Origin: Pseudomonadota bacterium
GTDB lineage: Bacteria; Desulfobacterota; Syntrophobacteria; Syntrophobacterales; Syntrophobacteraceae
NCBI GenBank assembly: GCA_023442755.1
Contig: JAEZXS010000300.1
Location: forward strand, 16,098-80,097
DNA: 64,000 nucleotides
Direction: 5' to 3'
Shown here: piece by piece, positions 35,536 through 44,063 of the stretch
Layout of the letters: each line of letters begins with the position of its first letter
Position numbering within the stretch: the first letter of the stretch is position 1
Translations under genes and position numbers: made by a program
Notes under the pieces: model-generated
The model's database searches: none
Seen by the model: only the letters and a program-made list of their open reading frames with translations
What the model was told of the DNA's origin: nothing

Positions 35536-36975
35536 TCAAGCGGAATTCTCGCTGTCGTAACCGTATGAATGGAATATATCGAGGATGGTCCTCGAGACAT
35601 ACTCCTCCTCCCGGTAAAGGAAAGCTTTATTCAGGGCTTTGGTCACCTCTGCTATCCTGTTGTATGCCGAACTCACGCAGCCGAGAAAGTGGTGCATATC
35701 CTCCATTGTGATAGCCATCCGGGCCGTCGTTTCCCTTGGATCCCCGCCGTTTGCGAGTTCGCCGATAAGTCTGTCGAGCGACGTCATCAGGTCGAGCACG
35801 CTTTCTTTTGAATTCAGCAGGTGCATGAGATGCGTGTTCAGGTAGTGGCACATGCTTCCGGCCGCATTGCGTAAAACCCTGTTTCGCTGGCTTTCCATGG
35901 CCTGGGTAATATTGTGCAGGATGCCCTCGTGGTAGAGCAGGCGTCCGGACTCGTCGACTTTGGCCCGCGCCGTTACGGCAACCTCGATTTCCTCGCCCGC
36001 TTTATTTTTGAGCTTGATATTCCTGCCGGTGACGTGACCTTTCCCATAAATCTCCGCAACGATGCCGTCCCGCTCCGAGACATCGACGTAGAAGTTTTCA
36101 ATATTGCACGACAACGCCTCTTCCTTCGAATCGAACCCCAGGAGTTCGAGCCCGGCATTGTTGATATCCAGGAATTGCCCCTCGGGAGTCAGGGTGAAGG
36201 CCATATCTCCGGTCGATTGAAAAAAATCCCGGTATTTTGCTTCGCTCGCCCTGAGTGCGTCGCCTATTTTCTTCTCTTCCGTAATGTCTCTGATAACGTG
36301 GTCGATTCTTCGAATTAGCCCTTTGTGCGAGAAAACCGCGTGCCCTTCGTCAAGCACCCACTTGATCTGTCTGTCGTTGCTGAAAATCCTGTATTCCAAT
36401 TCATCAAATTCGGTCTCGGGCATATTGCGGTAAAATGCATTCACTTTCTCCACGTCATCGGAATGAATGAAATCGAGAATGTGTATCTTTCCGCTGGTAA
36501 AATCCCTGAGGGGTATCCCATACAGGGCCTCGGCCGCGGGGTTGATCGAAGTTATCGAATGATCCGCAACGGACAGAGAGACCACAACTTCATGCATGGA
36601 CAAGATGATGCTCTCCAGGCGGTCCTTCATTCTTTGCAGATCGAGCCGGGTTTTTCGCCGCTCCGTGATGTCGGTCAATGCCCCAAGTATCGAGCGACTG
36701 CCCCCGCATTGCACGACGCTCACTTTCATTTCGATAACCGCTTCTCCATCCGTTCCCGGCATGAGCAGTTCGATCGTATCGGGCAAATCCTCGGAGAAGA
36801 GCCGATCCCTGCAGTATTTCATCACCCTCTCACGATCGCATGGAGAAATATGACTGGAGAATTCCGAGTTGATGACCTGTTCGGATTTCTTCCGGGTTAT
36901 GTCGAGAAACGCCTGGTTTGCAAAGACTATGTTGCCCTCCCGGATGATCACGACCCCGTCGTTGATGTATTCCAC
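35536..36975 (-). CDS. Multi-PAS sensor protein, copy 2
   Basis: A 479-residue protein nearly identical over its length to the PAS protein at 29188-30699: the same three PAS domains, the same CHYLNTHLMHLLNSKESV helix, and no ATPase domain. It lacks the first 24 residues of copy 1; the start would be a GTG (MEYINDGVV), and the in-frame DNA just upstream still encodes CRGDIDYRGIV like copy 1 but has no ATG. So copy 2 may be 5' truncated by the duplication. Substitutions are scattered, which suggests an old but maintained duplication. Confidence 0.85.
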   Translation of the reverse strand: MEYINDGVVIIREGNIVFANQAFLDITRKKSEQVINSEFSSHISPCDRERVMKYCRDRLFSEDLPDTIELLMPGTDGEAVIEMKVSVVQCGGSRSILGALTDITERRKTRLDLQRMKDRLESIILSMHEVVVSLSVADHSITSINPAAEALYGIPLRDFTSGKIHILDFIHSDDVEKVNAFYRNMPETEFDELEYRIFSNDRQIKWVLDEGHAVFSHKGLIRRIDHVIRDITEEKKIGDALRASEAKYRDFFQSTGDMAFTLTPEGQFLDINNAGLELLGFDSKEEALSCNIENFYVDVSERDGIVAEIYGKGHVTGRNIKLKNKAGEEIEVAVTARAKVDESGRLLYHEGILHNITQAMESQRNRVLRNAAGSMCHYLNTHLMHLLNSKESVLDLMTSLDRLIGELANGGDPRETTARMAITMEDMHHFLGCVSSAYNRIAEVTKALNKAFLYREEEYVSRTILDIFHSYGYDSENSA

Positions 36976-37163
36976 TATGCCCCGGTAGTCGATGTCCCCC
37001 CGGCATAGTTTTATTCCCTCGTGGCGTTTAGCGTCAGTTTTCCGCAGGAACGGTCCGACTGACCGAAACGATGCAAACCGACAGTTTTAAAGTTCGGGTG
37101 GTTGTTCAGATGGGGGAATTTCGAGGAAATTTCAGTCCTTGATTAAATCCTGCTCGAGACATT

Positions 37164-37742
37164 TTAGTCCCGTTTTCTCCGCGACAGCCCCCAAAGTCCG
37201 ATGACGATCAGGAGGAGAGATGAGGGTTCGGGAGCGGAAACCACAGGGGTGAGGGCTCCCCCGCTGACATCCACCGATTGAACGTTGTAGGCCAGCCAAC
37301 TGCCGCTCAGGACGATGTTTTGCGTTGTGTTCGGAGGGGCTGAGAAGCTGCTCGGCAACTGGAATTGAAGTTGCACCCATGAACCTGAAGCGGGGACATT
37401 GAAGTCGGCCCAGTACTGCCCATTATAAACGAACGAGGAATAACTCCCCGGTACGATCGGCTGCATCGTAAATGGGGTGGTCGGAGTGTTTGAATTGCTT
37501 ATGGTGATATTATAGTCGGGAATCGGAACCGAATAGCCAATAGGAACTGGGCCGTTTGAAAAATCAAGAGTAAAGTGACCCTCAATCTTACCACCGTCGG
37601 CGAGGGTGACGTTATCGAGGTTAAACTCCAACAGCGTGTTTGCACTCGCAGTCGGGGCGGCCACCAGGACCGCGGCTATCAACACGGCGAACACGGCATT
37701 GCGGGCGCTGCACGGGCGGGTTCTCTCCGAATATGTCTTCAT
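37164..37742 (-). CDS. PEP-CTERM sorted surface protein
   Basis: A 192-residue exported protein. It has an N-terminal signal peptide (NAVFAVLIAAVLVAAPTASA) and a C-terminal PEP-CTERM signal: PEPSSLLLIVIGLWGLSRRKRD, i.e. the Pro-Glu-Pro motif, a hydrophobic segment and a basic tail. Such proteins are processed by an exosortase and join the extracellular or surface matrix. The middle is beta-rich (LEFNLDNVTLADGGKIEGHFTLD). No exosortase gene is in the window. AGGAAGCC precedes the ATG. Confidence 0.88.
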   Translation of the reverse strand: MKTYSERTRPCSARNAVFAVLIAAVLVAAPTASANTLLEFNLDNVTLADGGKIEGHFTLDFSNGPVPIGYSVPIPDYNITISNSNTPTTPFTMQPIVPGSYSSFVYNGQYWADFNVPASGSWVQLQFQLPSSFSAPPNTTQNIVLSGSWLAYNVQSVDVSGGALTPVVSAPEPSSLLLIVIGLWGLSRRKRD

Positions 37743-38186
37743 GGCTTCCTCCCCATTTCAGTCGAGTTTGGAGCAAGTTATGCACCGAAGAAAACATCAT
37801 TAATATATTCCAACACTTGCGGCATGCATGCCGTGCCGGGCGTTATCGAAAATGTAAACTCCATTGACCCAATTATGCCCTATTCGCTGCAAACGCCCTC
37901 CCGACGCGAAAATGCGGCGAGTCCTGAATGTAAAGTTTTCGGACGGATTGGCAGAATGGTTTTCGAATATGTGAGATACCTCTGCCGGGGTCTGAACAGG
38001 GGACGAACCGGGCATGAGAAAAGCGAAGCGGTGCGGGGGCAGCCAATACTGTTGATTTACAAAATGAATTAAAGAATGTCCCGACCATCAATAACGTCAC
38101 CCCGGCGAAAGCCGGGGGCCAGAGATACTTGAAACAATACCGGAAGGACTTTCGGCGGTCGCCGCGCTTTTGCAGCTTTGTCGTTT
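37743..38186. other. Gap between PEP-CTERM gene and LpxL-like gene
   Basis: No gene seen. A CACCCCGGCGAAAGCCGGGG palindrome lies at 38098-38117, related to the repeats at 4.7, 14.3, 40.4 and 48.7 kb. The PEP-CTERM promoter must lie near 37750-37850. Confidence 0.5.
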
Positions 38187-39119
38187 TTAGCCGAAGACGG
38201 CTTTCTTATCGGATTCTTTCCAGCGGTTGTGGAGCCAGAGGTATTGTTCGGGGAATTTGCGGATGATTTCTTCCATCTTCAGGTTGATCTCGCGCGTGAT
38301 ACGCACGATTTCGGCCTGTTCGTCATTGTTCGCATCCGGCCGGATCGGGTCGGAGATGTAGCCTTCGAAGTAGTAGGGATCGTTGGTACGGCAGGCGGCC
38401 ACGACGACTACCGGGCGCTTGTGGGTGAGGGCGAGCACTGCGGGAATGGGGGTTATGGTGGCTTTCTTGCCGAAGAATTCCACCCGCAGCCCGCGGCTGG
38501 TCCTCTGGTCGGGGAGGATCCCGATGGATTTTCCCTGGCGCAGGACGCGGCCAAGCGCGAAGGATGCGTTCTTCTTCGGGATCATGATCTGCCCGCTTGC
38601 GATACGGCTGGAAAGGATGGCGCGCTCCAGGTAGGGGTTGTCGAGCGGGCGCATCACGATGGCAAGCGGAATGCCGATGAGAGCGCTGACGTAGGGCAGC
38701 AGTTCCCAGTTGCCAAGGTGCGGGGTGACGAAGATGCAGCCCCGGGCCTCCTCGTGGATTCGTTTGGCCTTGAGGAAGAGTGCTTCAAGGTGTTCGGTCT
38801 TATACCGTTTGTCCCGCAGGATGCGGTCGCCCTCGAACTGGAACGGGGAACGGATTATCTCCAGGGCCATGAGGAAGAAGGAGTTGCAGCTCTGCCGGGC
38901 AATCCGTTTTATTTCCCTGTCGGACAGTTCGTTTCCGAACGCTATCCGCAGGTTCCGGATGGCGATTTTCCGCCTGCGCGGGATCATATTGTAGAGGACG
39001 GCGCCGAGGAAGGAGGAAACCGCCTTGAGTACCCGGTACGGAAGCGCCCTGGCAGCGGCAACCGCTGCATAGAAGCCGATGTATTCGATTAAATGTAGGG
39101 CTTTTCCCTTTTTCTTCAT
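38187..39119 (-). CDS. LpxL/HtrB-family acyltransferase
   Basis: A 310-residue membrane-anchored acyltransferase of the lipid A late-acyltransferase family. After an N-terminal hydrophobic helix it has the catalytic H-x4-D/E motif in TPHLGNWELLPYV near residue 140, then PLDNPYLERAI, LPDQRTSRGLRVEFFGKKATITP and LWLHNRWKESD. It uses acyl-ACP. As the last gene of the ketosynthase/dehydratase operon (its start is 5 bases after the ketosynthase stop), it may transfer that pathway's acyl product to a lipid rather than make lipid A. Confidence 0.88.
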   Translation of the reverse strand: MKKKGKALHLIEYIGFYAAVAAARALPYRVLKAVSSFLGAVLYNMIPRRRKIAIRNLRIAFGNELSDREIKRIARQSCNSFFLMALEIIRSPFQFEGDRILRDKRYKTEHLEALFLKAKRIHEEARGCIFVTPHLGNWELLPYVSALIGIPLAIVMRPLDNPYLERAILSSRIASGQIMIPKKNASFALGRVLRQGKSIGILPDQRTSRGLRVEFFGKKATITPIPAVLALTHKRPVVVVAACRTNDPYYFEGYISDPIRPDANNDEQAEIVRITREINLKMEEIIRKFPEQYLWLHNRWKESDKKAVFG

Positions 39120-39124
39120 GCTCT

Positions 39125-40426
39125 TTATTCGATGCAGCCGTCGACCAGGACACCCGACAGCTGGCCTATAATGCCATAGCTTACCGAGAGGAAGCTTTTG
39201 CGGCCGATCGTGCGGGCTTCCGCCGAAATCTGCAAATCCTCGCAGCCGGCCTCATGGCGTGAAAAGTTGAGGGTGCCGGGGACTATGCCCTCCCTTATGG
39301 CCCTGACCCCGAGGATGATTTCGCCGAGATCGCTTGCCGCGCCCATGTGCCCCGTGTACGCCTTCAAGGCGCAAACCGGGACGGAGCCGACGTCGGAACC
39401 GAGCACTGCGCGGATGGACTCCAGTTCGGAGCCGTCGCCCTTGCGTGTCCCGCTCCCGTGCGGGCAGATGAACCCGAGGTCTTTGGCGTCAAAGGAGGCA
39501 TCTTCCAATGTCGATTTGATGGCCCTTTCAGTGATCTTTTCCGGGACGCTGAGGCCTTTTCCGCCGGGAAGTTCTATGCAGTTCGCGAGGCCCTTCACTT
39601 CTCCCAGGATAACGGCGCCGCGCTTCCGGGCATGTTCTTCTTCCTCGAGCAGAACGGCTGCGCCGCCTTCGCCGGGGATGAACCCGTCGCGCCCCCTGTC
39701 CAGGGGCCTGAACGATTTTTCGCCGTGCCTGCACTTGGACAGGATCCCGAGGCCTTCCATTTCGTACATCGGGATCTCGGTTATCCAGTTGCCGCTTCCG
39801 ACCGCCAGGGCCGTGTCGGCCTCATCGAGGCGGATTCTTCTGCATGCCAGTTCCAGCGCGTGCCCGCCGCAGGGCGACAGGGTGGCCAGGCTGGTGTTCG
39901 GCCCCATGAATTCGAAGGCTGCCGAAAGGAAGCTGAATAGATTGTTGGAGATCGATTCCAGCAGAAAGAACGGGTTCACCTTGTCCATAGTGGACTTGTT
40001 CAGGACTTTCAGGTCGAGGCGGTTGCCGCCCGCCTTGAGGCTGTCTTTCAGGGCCGGGTGCATGAACTCGTAGCCCACCTTGGAAAGGTCTCCGGATGCG
40101 ATGAACAGGGCACGCCGCTCCCGCGGAATGCGGGAAAGATCGATCTGCGAACTCTGCACCGCTTCCCTTGCCGCCTCGAACCCCAGGATGGAACCGCGGT
40201 TCAGGAAACGCATCTGCCCCGCCATGTTCTGCGGAATGTTTTCCAGCCGCTCCATCCCATCGACTGTGCCGAAATAGCTCATATACTCGGGCCGGCCGTC
40301 GCGCTGGTGGCGCGAAATGCCGGTCCTGCCCGCAAGCAGGCCCTGCCAGTTCGCTTCGACGCCTTTTCCCAGCGAGGTAATCAAGCCCATGCCGGTAACG
40401 ACCACTTTTCTCGATGAAGACATCAT
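39125..40426 (-). CDS. Beta-ketoacyl-ACP synthase, atypical (KS 1)
   Basis: A 433-residue FabF-fold ketosynthase. The Cys-His-His triad can be read as TLSPCGGHALELACRR near residue 165, ICPHGSGTRKGDGSELESI near 310 and KAYTGHMGAASDLGEI near 355. The Cys context is unusual (SPCGG in place of TACASG). Start chosen at ATG 40426. It could be an elongating KS with a special substrate or one partner of a KS heterodimer. It follows a FabZ-like gene after a 158-base repeat-bearing gap. Confidence 0.85.
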   Translation of the reverse strand: MMSSSRKVVVTGMGLITSLGKGVEANWQGLLAGRTGISRHQRDGRPEYMSYFGTVDGMERLENIPQNMAGQMRFLNRGSILGFEAAREAVQSSQIDLSRIPRERRALFIASGDLSKVGYEFMHPALKDSLKAGGNRLDLKVLNKSTMDKVNPFFLLESISNNLFSFLSAAFEFMGPNTSLATLSPCGGHALELACRRIRLDEADTALAVGSGNWITEIPMYEMEGLGILSKCRHGEKSFRPLDRGRDGFIPGEGGAAVLLEEEEHARKRGAVILGEVKGLANCIELPGGKGLSVPEKITERAIKSTLEDASFDAKDLGFICPHGSGTRKGDGSELESIRAVLGSDVGSVPVCALKAYTGHMGAASDLGEIILGVRAIREGIVPGTLNFSRHEAGCEDLQISAEARTIGRKSFLSVSYGIIGQLSGVLVDGCIE

Positions 40427-40439
40427 TCGATGCTTTCCC

Positions 40440-40585
40440 GCCCTCGTCATTCCGGCGGAAGCCGGAATCCAGTTGTTATAGGCAAAGCGCTCTCACCGCA
40501 GAGAAAGGTAAACGGGGATGTCATCGCTATCCTTGTATATTTCCGTTCTTCCTCCGCGTTCTCTGCGTCTCTGCGGTAAAGCTCT
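40440..40585. repeat. Repeat in the gap between fabZ-like gene and KS 1
   Basis: CGTCATTCCGGCGGAAGCCGGAATC (40444 on) is followed by TCACCGCAGAGAAAGG and, further on, CCTCCGCGTTCTCTGCGTCTCTGCGG (to about 40580). The two CGCAGAG parts are an inverted pair, like those at 12.6-12.9 and 43.97-44.04 kb. Confidence 0.7.
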
Positions 40586-41031
40586 TAAAACTTTCGCGTC
40601 AGGATGTTGAAAAACCGCCGCTGCTCCTCGACGTCCTCGATGGTATCGAGCTTCACCAGGTTGCCCTGGAACTCGGCCTTTATCTTCCTTTTCCCGTTGA
40701 CGATACCGGAACCGCTGTAGACCTTCATGTCCTGCCCCGGCGCCTGGGAGACCTTGACCGTGAGTTCGACCTGGTCGCCCGGCATCACGAAGCTGTAGAA
40801 ATTGCTCTTGTTCACCCTGGCGGCGAGGAACCACTTCTCGAAATCCGACGAAACGGCTTCCAGCCACCCGGCAAGCTGAATAAGCGCCTCCAGGAGCATT
40901 ATCCCGGGCATGATCGGGTTTTTCGGAAAATGGAACTCCAGGAAATCCTCGCTCATCGCGACGTTCTTAATGCCCGTTATCCGGCTTCCCGGCTCGTAAT
41001 CCGTAATACGGTCTATCAACAGGTATCGCAT
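40585..41031 (-). CDS. FabZ-like 3-hydroxyacyl-ACP dehydratase
   Basis: A 148-residue hot-dog-fold dehydratase. The catalytic region FHFPKNPIMPGIMLLEALIQLAGW (near residue 33) has the His and the Glu of the FabZ active site. It removes water from 3-hydroxyacyl-ACP. It is one of two FabZ-like proteins in the operon; the other is at 43492-43944. A tight fit to a single carrier protein is likely, but no ACP gene is in the operon. Confidence 0.87.
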   Translation of the reverse strand: MRYLLIDRITDYEPGSRITGIKNVAMSEDFLEFHFPKNPIMPGIMLLEALIQLAGWLEAVSSDFEKWFLAARVNKSNFYSFVMPGDQVELTVKVSQAPGQDMKVYSGSGIVNGKRKIKAEFQGNLVKLDTIEDVEEQRRFFNILTRKF

Positions 41032-41057
41032 GCGTTACACTCCATTCGCTCCGGTTC

Positions 41058-41456
41058 TCATTCCGGTTCCTGCCCCGTCATGATGACCGAGGCAACGGCA
41101 TAATCCGCGGAATGAGATATGGAAACGGTCGCGTTTCCGATCTTTTTCCGGCTTCCGACCCTGGCGGTCCAGCCGCTGAGCGACAGCACCGGCCGCCCGC
41201 AGTTGTCCGGAACCACTTCGATTTCGAGCAGCGCGCCGTCTATTCCCGTTCCGGAAAGCCCGGTCCCAAGGGCCTTGAGGCAAGCCTCCTTGGCGGCGAA
41301 ACGCCCGGCAAAGTGAATATAGGGGTCGGGCCGGGAGAGGCAGTATTCGCGCTCGCGCCCGGTGAACACCTCATCGGCAAATCCCCGGCGCTTCTCGATT
41401 ATATTCCTGATCTTCGCGACCGGGACGAGGTCAATTCCCTGGAAAATCCGGATCAT
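41058..41456 (-). CDS. acpS: Holo-ACP synthase
   Basis: A 132-residue 4'-phosphopantetheinyl transferase of the AcpS type. Motifs are IFQGIDLVPVAKIRNII near the start, the Mg-binding AGRFAAKEACLKALGTGL near residue 52 and VSISHSADYAVASVI near residue 112. It turns apo-ACP into holo-ACP. Its start overlaps the fabG stop by four bases. It is embedded in an operon without an ACP; its target may be the ACP at 61684-62241. Confidence 0.92.
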   Translation of the reverse strand: MIRIFQGIDLVPVAKIRNIIEKRRGFADEVFTGREREYCLSRPDPYIHFAGRFAAKEACLKALGTGLSGTGIDGALLEIEVVPDNCGRPVLSLSGWTARVGSRKKIGNATVSISHSADYAVASVIMTGQEPE

Positions 41457-42211
41457 GAGATGCTCAGGCCTCCATCGACCGGGATCGCCTGGCCGGTGAT
41501 GTAGTCGGCTTTGTCGGAGGCGAGGAAGAGCACCAGGTTTGCGACCTCTTCCGGGCTGCCGTACCGTTGCGCCGGGATGCGGTCGAGGAGCTGTTCCCCG
41601 GCCCTTTTTCTGACCCGGCTGCTCATCTGTGTTTCAATGACTCCGGGCAGGACCGAATTCACCTGGATGTTCCTGGGCGCAAGTTCCACCGCGCAAGCCC
41701 GGGTAAAGGAGATCAGCCCGCCCTTTGCGGACGCGTAGTTGACCTGGCCGCGGCCGCCCCGGATGCCGGATACGGAAGCAATGTTGACGATTTTTCCGCT
41801 GCGCTGCATGAACATCATTTCGGCTGCCAGTTTGGTCGTGAGAAAGGCGCCCCTGAGGTTCACGTCATGCACCTTTTCCCAGTCCGCAACCGGCATCGTG
41901 AGCAGCAGACCGTCGCGGATGATCCCGGCATTGTTCACGAGGATGTCGAGCTTTCCGAAGGCTTCGCGAATGCGCCTGAAAAGGGCTTCCACCTGAGCGG
42001 CATCGGACACGTCCGCCTGGAAGGCTTCGAGGTCGAACCCGAACGCGCAGAGTTCCTCGCACATTTTGCAGGCGGCATCGCCGGACTTCGAATAATTTAC
42101 GACCACCTTCGCCCCGGCTTCCGCAAGGGCGCGGCTGACGGCCGCCCCGATCCCCCTGGCGCCGCCGGTAACCAGCGCTGTTTTTCCGGAAAAGTCGAGC
42201 TTCATCGTCAT
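41453..42211 (-). CDS. fabG: 3-oxoacyl-ACP reductase
   Basis: A 252-residue SDR (from ATG 42211) with the Rossmann loop GGARGIGAAVSR, NNAGIIRDGLLL near residue 90, the catalytic Ser and YASAKGG (Y-x3-K) near residue 155, and the C-terminal IPVDGGLS. The frame runs 81 bases upstream without a family-like N terminus. It starts two bases from the fabF stop, so the set is tightly packed. It would reduce 3-oxoacyl-ACP with NADPH in this operon's pathway. Confidence 0.9.
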   Translation of the reverse strand: MTMKLDFSGKTALVTGGARGIGAAVSRALAEAGAKVVVNYSKSGDAACKMCEELCAFGFDLEAFQADVSDAAQVEALFRRIREAFGKLDILVNNAGIIRDGLLLTMPVADWEKVHDVNLRGAFLTTKLAAEMMFMQRSGKIVNIASVSGIRGGRGQVNYASAKGGLISFTRACAVELAPRNIQVNSVLPGVIETQMSSRVRKRAGEQLLDRIPAQRYGSPEEVANLVLFLASDKADYITGQAIPVDGGLSIS

Positions 42212-42212
42212 A

Positions 42213-43499
42213 TCAACCAGTATATTTTTTGACGGCAATGGTGGCATTCTGGCCGCCGAAGCCGAACGAGTTCGACAGGGCCGCCCGGACAATCTTTTCC
42301 CTCTTCACGTTGGGGACGTAGTCCAGGTCGCACTTCGGGTCGGGGTTGGTCAGATTCAGCGTCGGATGGATTGCATCCCGCTGGACGGAGAGGGTCGTAA
42401 AAACGAATTCAGGTCCGCCCGACGCCGCAAGGAGATGGCCGATCAACGACTTGCTCGAACTGATCGCCAGTCCGTCCGCGTATTCGCCGAACACTTCCCT
42501 GACGGCGAGCGTCTCGGCGATGTCGTTCAATTTGGTCGAGGTGCCGTGCGCATTGATGTAGTCGATGCCATCCGGCGCCATGCCGGCATCCGCGAGGGCG
42601 CGCCGCATGGATTCGGCCGCTCCCTTCCCTTCCGGCTGGGGCGCTGTCAGCCGGTAGGCGTCCATGGAGGAACCGTAGCCGGCAACTTCCGCATAGATTT
42701 TTGCCCCGCGCCGCCGCGCATGCTCTTCGTCCTCGAGAACGACCATCCCCGCACCTTCCCCCATGACCAGCCCGGACCTTTTCCGGTCGAAAGGCCGGCA
42801 CAGAAGGGCGGGCTCCATGCGGGACACGGCCGCGGAACCCAGCAGGACGAAAAATATCAGCCCGACCGGGTTGAGCATGGAATCGGCGCCGCCCGTGACA
42901 ATGAGGTCGGCTTCTCCCCGGGCTATGGCGCGAAACGCCGTTCCGATCGCCTGTGTAGACGAAGCGCAGGCGGTTGTCACGGTCGCGTTGATTCCGTCGA
43001 GTCCGAACTTTTCCGCAATGAGCGCGGCAGGCCGGCTGGAGTTGTTCCGGATGATCGATTCGCGGTGCACCTGGCCGTACTCGGATGCAAACCAGTCGGA
43101 GTCGAATTTCTTGTCGTCCAGCCAGGAATGAATGTCTTCGAGCCGGTTGATTCCGAGTCCGGAAGCCAGGACGGCCCCGCACCGGGAGCAGTCCCGGCCG
43201 TCCTCCCGCCATTTGGCGTCAGCCAGGGCTTTCTTGGCCGCCCAGAGAGCAAAGAGCGTTCTGCGCTCCCCCTCGCTGCGCGCTTCGGCCGGAAACTCCC
43301 GGCATATTCGGTCCCAATCGGGAGCGGATATCTGCCCTGCCGCCTGCACGGGAGACTTTTCCGCATTCGGCAGATCGATCCTGCCGATGCCGTTGATGCC
43401 GGCAAGCGCCTTCCGCCAGCTTTCCTCGACGTCCAGCCCGAGCGGCGTTGCAAGGCCAAGCCCTGTGATGACAACTTTTCGGCGCATAGTGTCAGCCAT
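42213..43499 (-). CDS. fabF: Beta-ketoacyl-ACP synthase II type (KS 2)
   Basis: A 428-residue FabF-like ketosynthase. The triad is standard: TTACASSTQAIGTAFRAI near residue 165, NAHGTSTKLNDIAET near 310 and SSKSLIGHLLAASGG near 345. The end NSFGFGGQNATIAV is also typical. With KS 1 it gives the operon two KS proteins. The start overlaps the fabZ-like stop by eight bases. Confidence 0.92.
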   Translation of the reverse strand: MADTMRRKVVITGLGLATPLGLDVEESWRKALAGINGIGRIDLPNAEKSPVQAAGQISAPDWDRICREFPAEARSEGERRTLFALWAAKKALADAKWREDGRDCSRCGAVLASGLGINRLEDIHSWLDDKKFDSDWFASEYGQVHRESIIRNNSSRPAALIAEKFGLDGINATVTTACASSTQAIGTAFRAIARGEADLIVTGGADSMLNPVGLIFFVLLGSAAVSRMEPALLCRPFDRKRSGLVMGEGAGMVVLEDEEHARRRGAKIYAEVAGYGSSMDAYRLTAPQPEGKGAAESMRRALADAGMAPDGIDYINAHGTSTKLNDIAETLAVREVFGEYADGLAISSSKSLIGHLLAASGGPEFVFTTLSVQRDAIHPTLNLTNPDPKCDLDYVPNVKREKIVRAALSNSFGFGGQNATIAVKKYTG

Positions 43500-43944
43500 T
43501 TTCAGCCGGCGTCCACCCTCCGTACAGGCGGAACATGTTTCGAAGCTGTTTTTCGTCCGCTTTCGGGGTGTGAACGTAGATGATGCGTTCCATGGAGGCG
43601 ATTTCGCGGCCGTCCACCGTGATGCGGGCGGACCCCAGCGAATCGCTCGACGAGGTAGAAATGAGTTTTCCGGTGATTTCGGCGGCGAATCCCGGCCGCA
43701 GATCGGGCGCGATCGTCACGCCCTGTACGAGGGACATGACGGCCGAGAGCCGGAATTCATGGGTGTAGATTACCAGCCAGCCAAGCAGCTGGGCCATGGC
43801 TTCGATATACATGACGCCGGGGACGATTGCTTCTTTGGTAAAATGCTTTCTCAGGCACTCATCGGCCAGGGAAAACGTCTTCACCCCGGTTATGGATTCT
43901 CCCGGCTGGAGATCGGTAATGCGATCGTAGAGCAACAGTCTCAT
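43492..43944 (-). CDS. FabZ-like dehydratase, second copy
   Basis: A 150-residue hot-dog protein similar to the one at 40585-41031. The active-site segment RKHFTKEAIVPGVMYIEAMAQLLGW has the His and Glu. It is the first gene of the operon as transcribed. Two different dehydratases in one operon are typical of polyene and polyketide-like sets rather than plain fatty-acid synthesis. Confidence 0.87.
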   Translation of the reverse strand: MRLLLYDRITDLQPGESITGVKTFSLADECLRKHFTKEAIVPGVMYIEAMAQLLGWLVIYTHEFRLSAVMSLVQGVTIAPDLRPGFAAEITGKLISTSSSDSLGSARITVDGREIASMERIIYVHTPKADEKQLRNMFRLYGGWTPAENG

Positions 43945-43967
43945 GAAAATCCCTGTACGGAAACAAA

Positions 43968-44045
43968 CCTCACCGCCGAGGCGCAGAGGACGCCGAGAAA
44001 TACTTCCTGGTATCCTTTAGTCTTCTCCGCGATCTCTGCGGTAAT
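43968..44045. repeat. CGCAGAG inverted repeat upstream of the fabZ-like gene
   Basis: TCACCGCCGAGGCGCAGAGGACGCCGAGA and the inverse CTCCGCGATCTCTGCGGTAA enclose a short spacer. Same family as the repeats at 12.6-12.9 and 40.5 kb. It separates two minus-strand operons. Confidence 0.7.
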
Positions 44046-44063
44046 TGCACTTTGCTCCGGGCC

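Noticed and set aside
39125..40426. KS 1 as a chain-length factor without catalytic Cys
   Set aside because: A Cys is present at the right place (SPCGGHALEL) with both His residues, so loss of activity is not supported.
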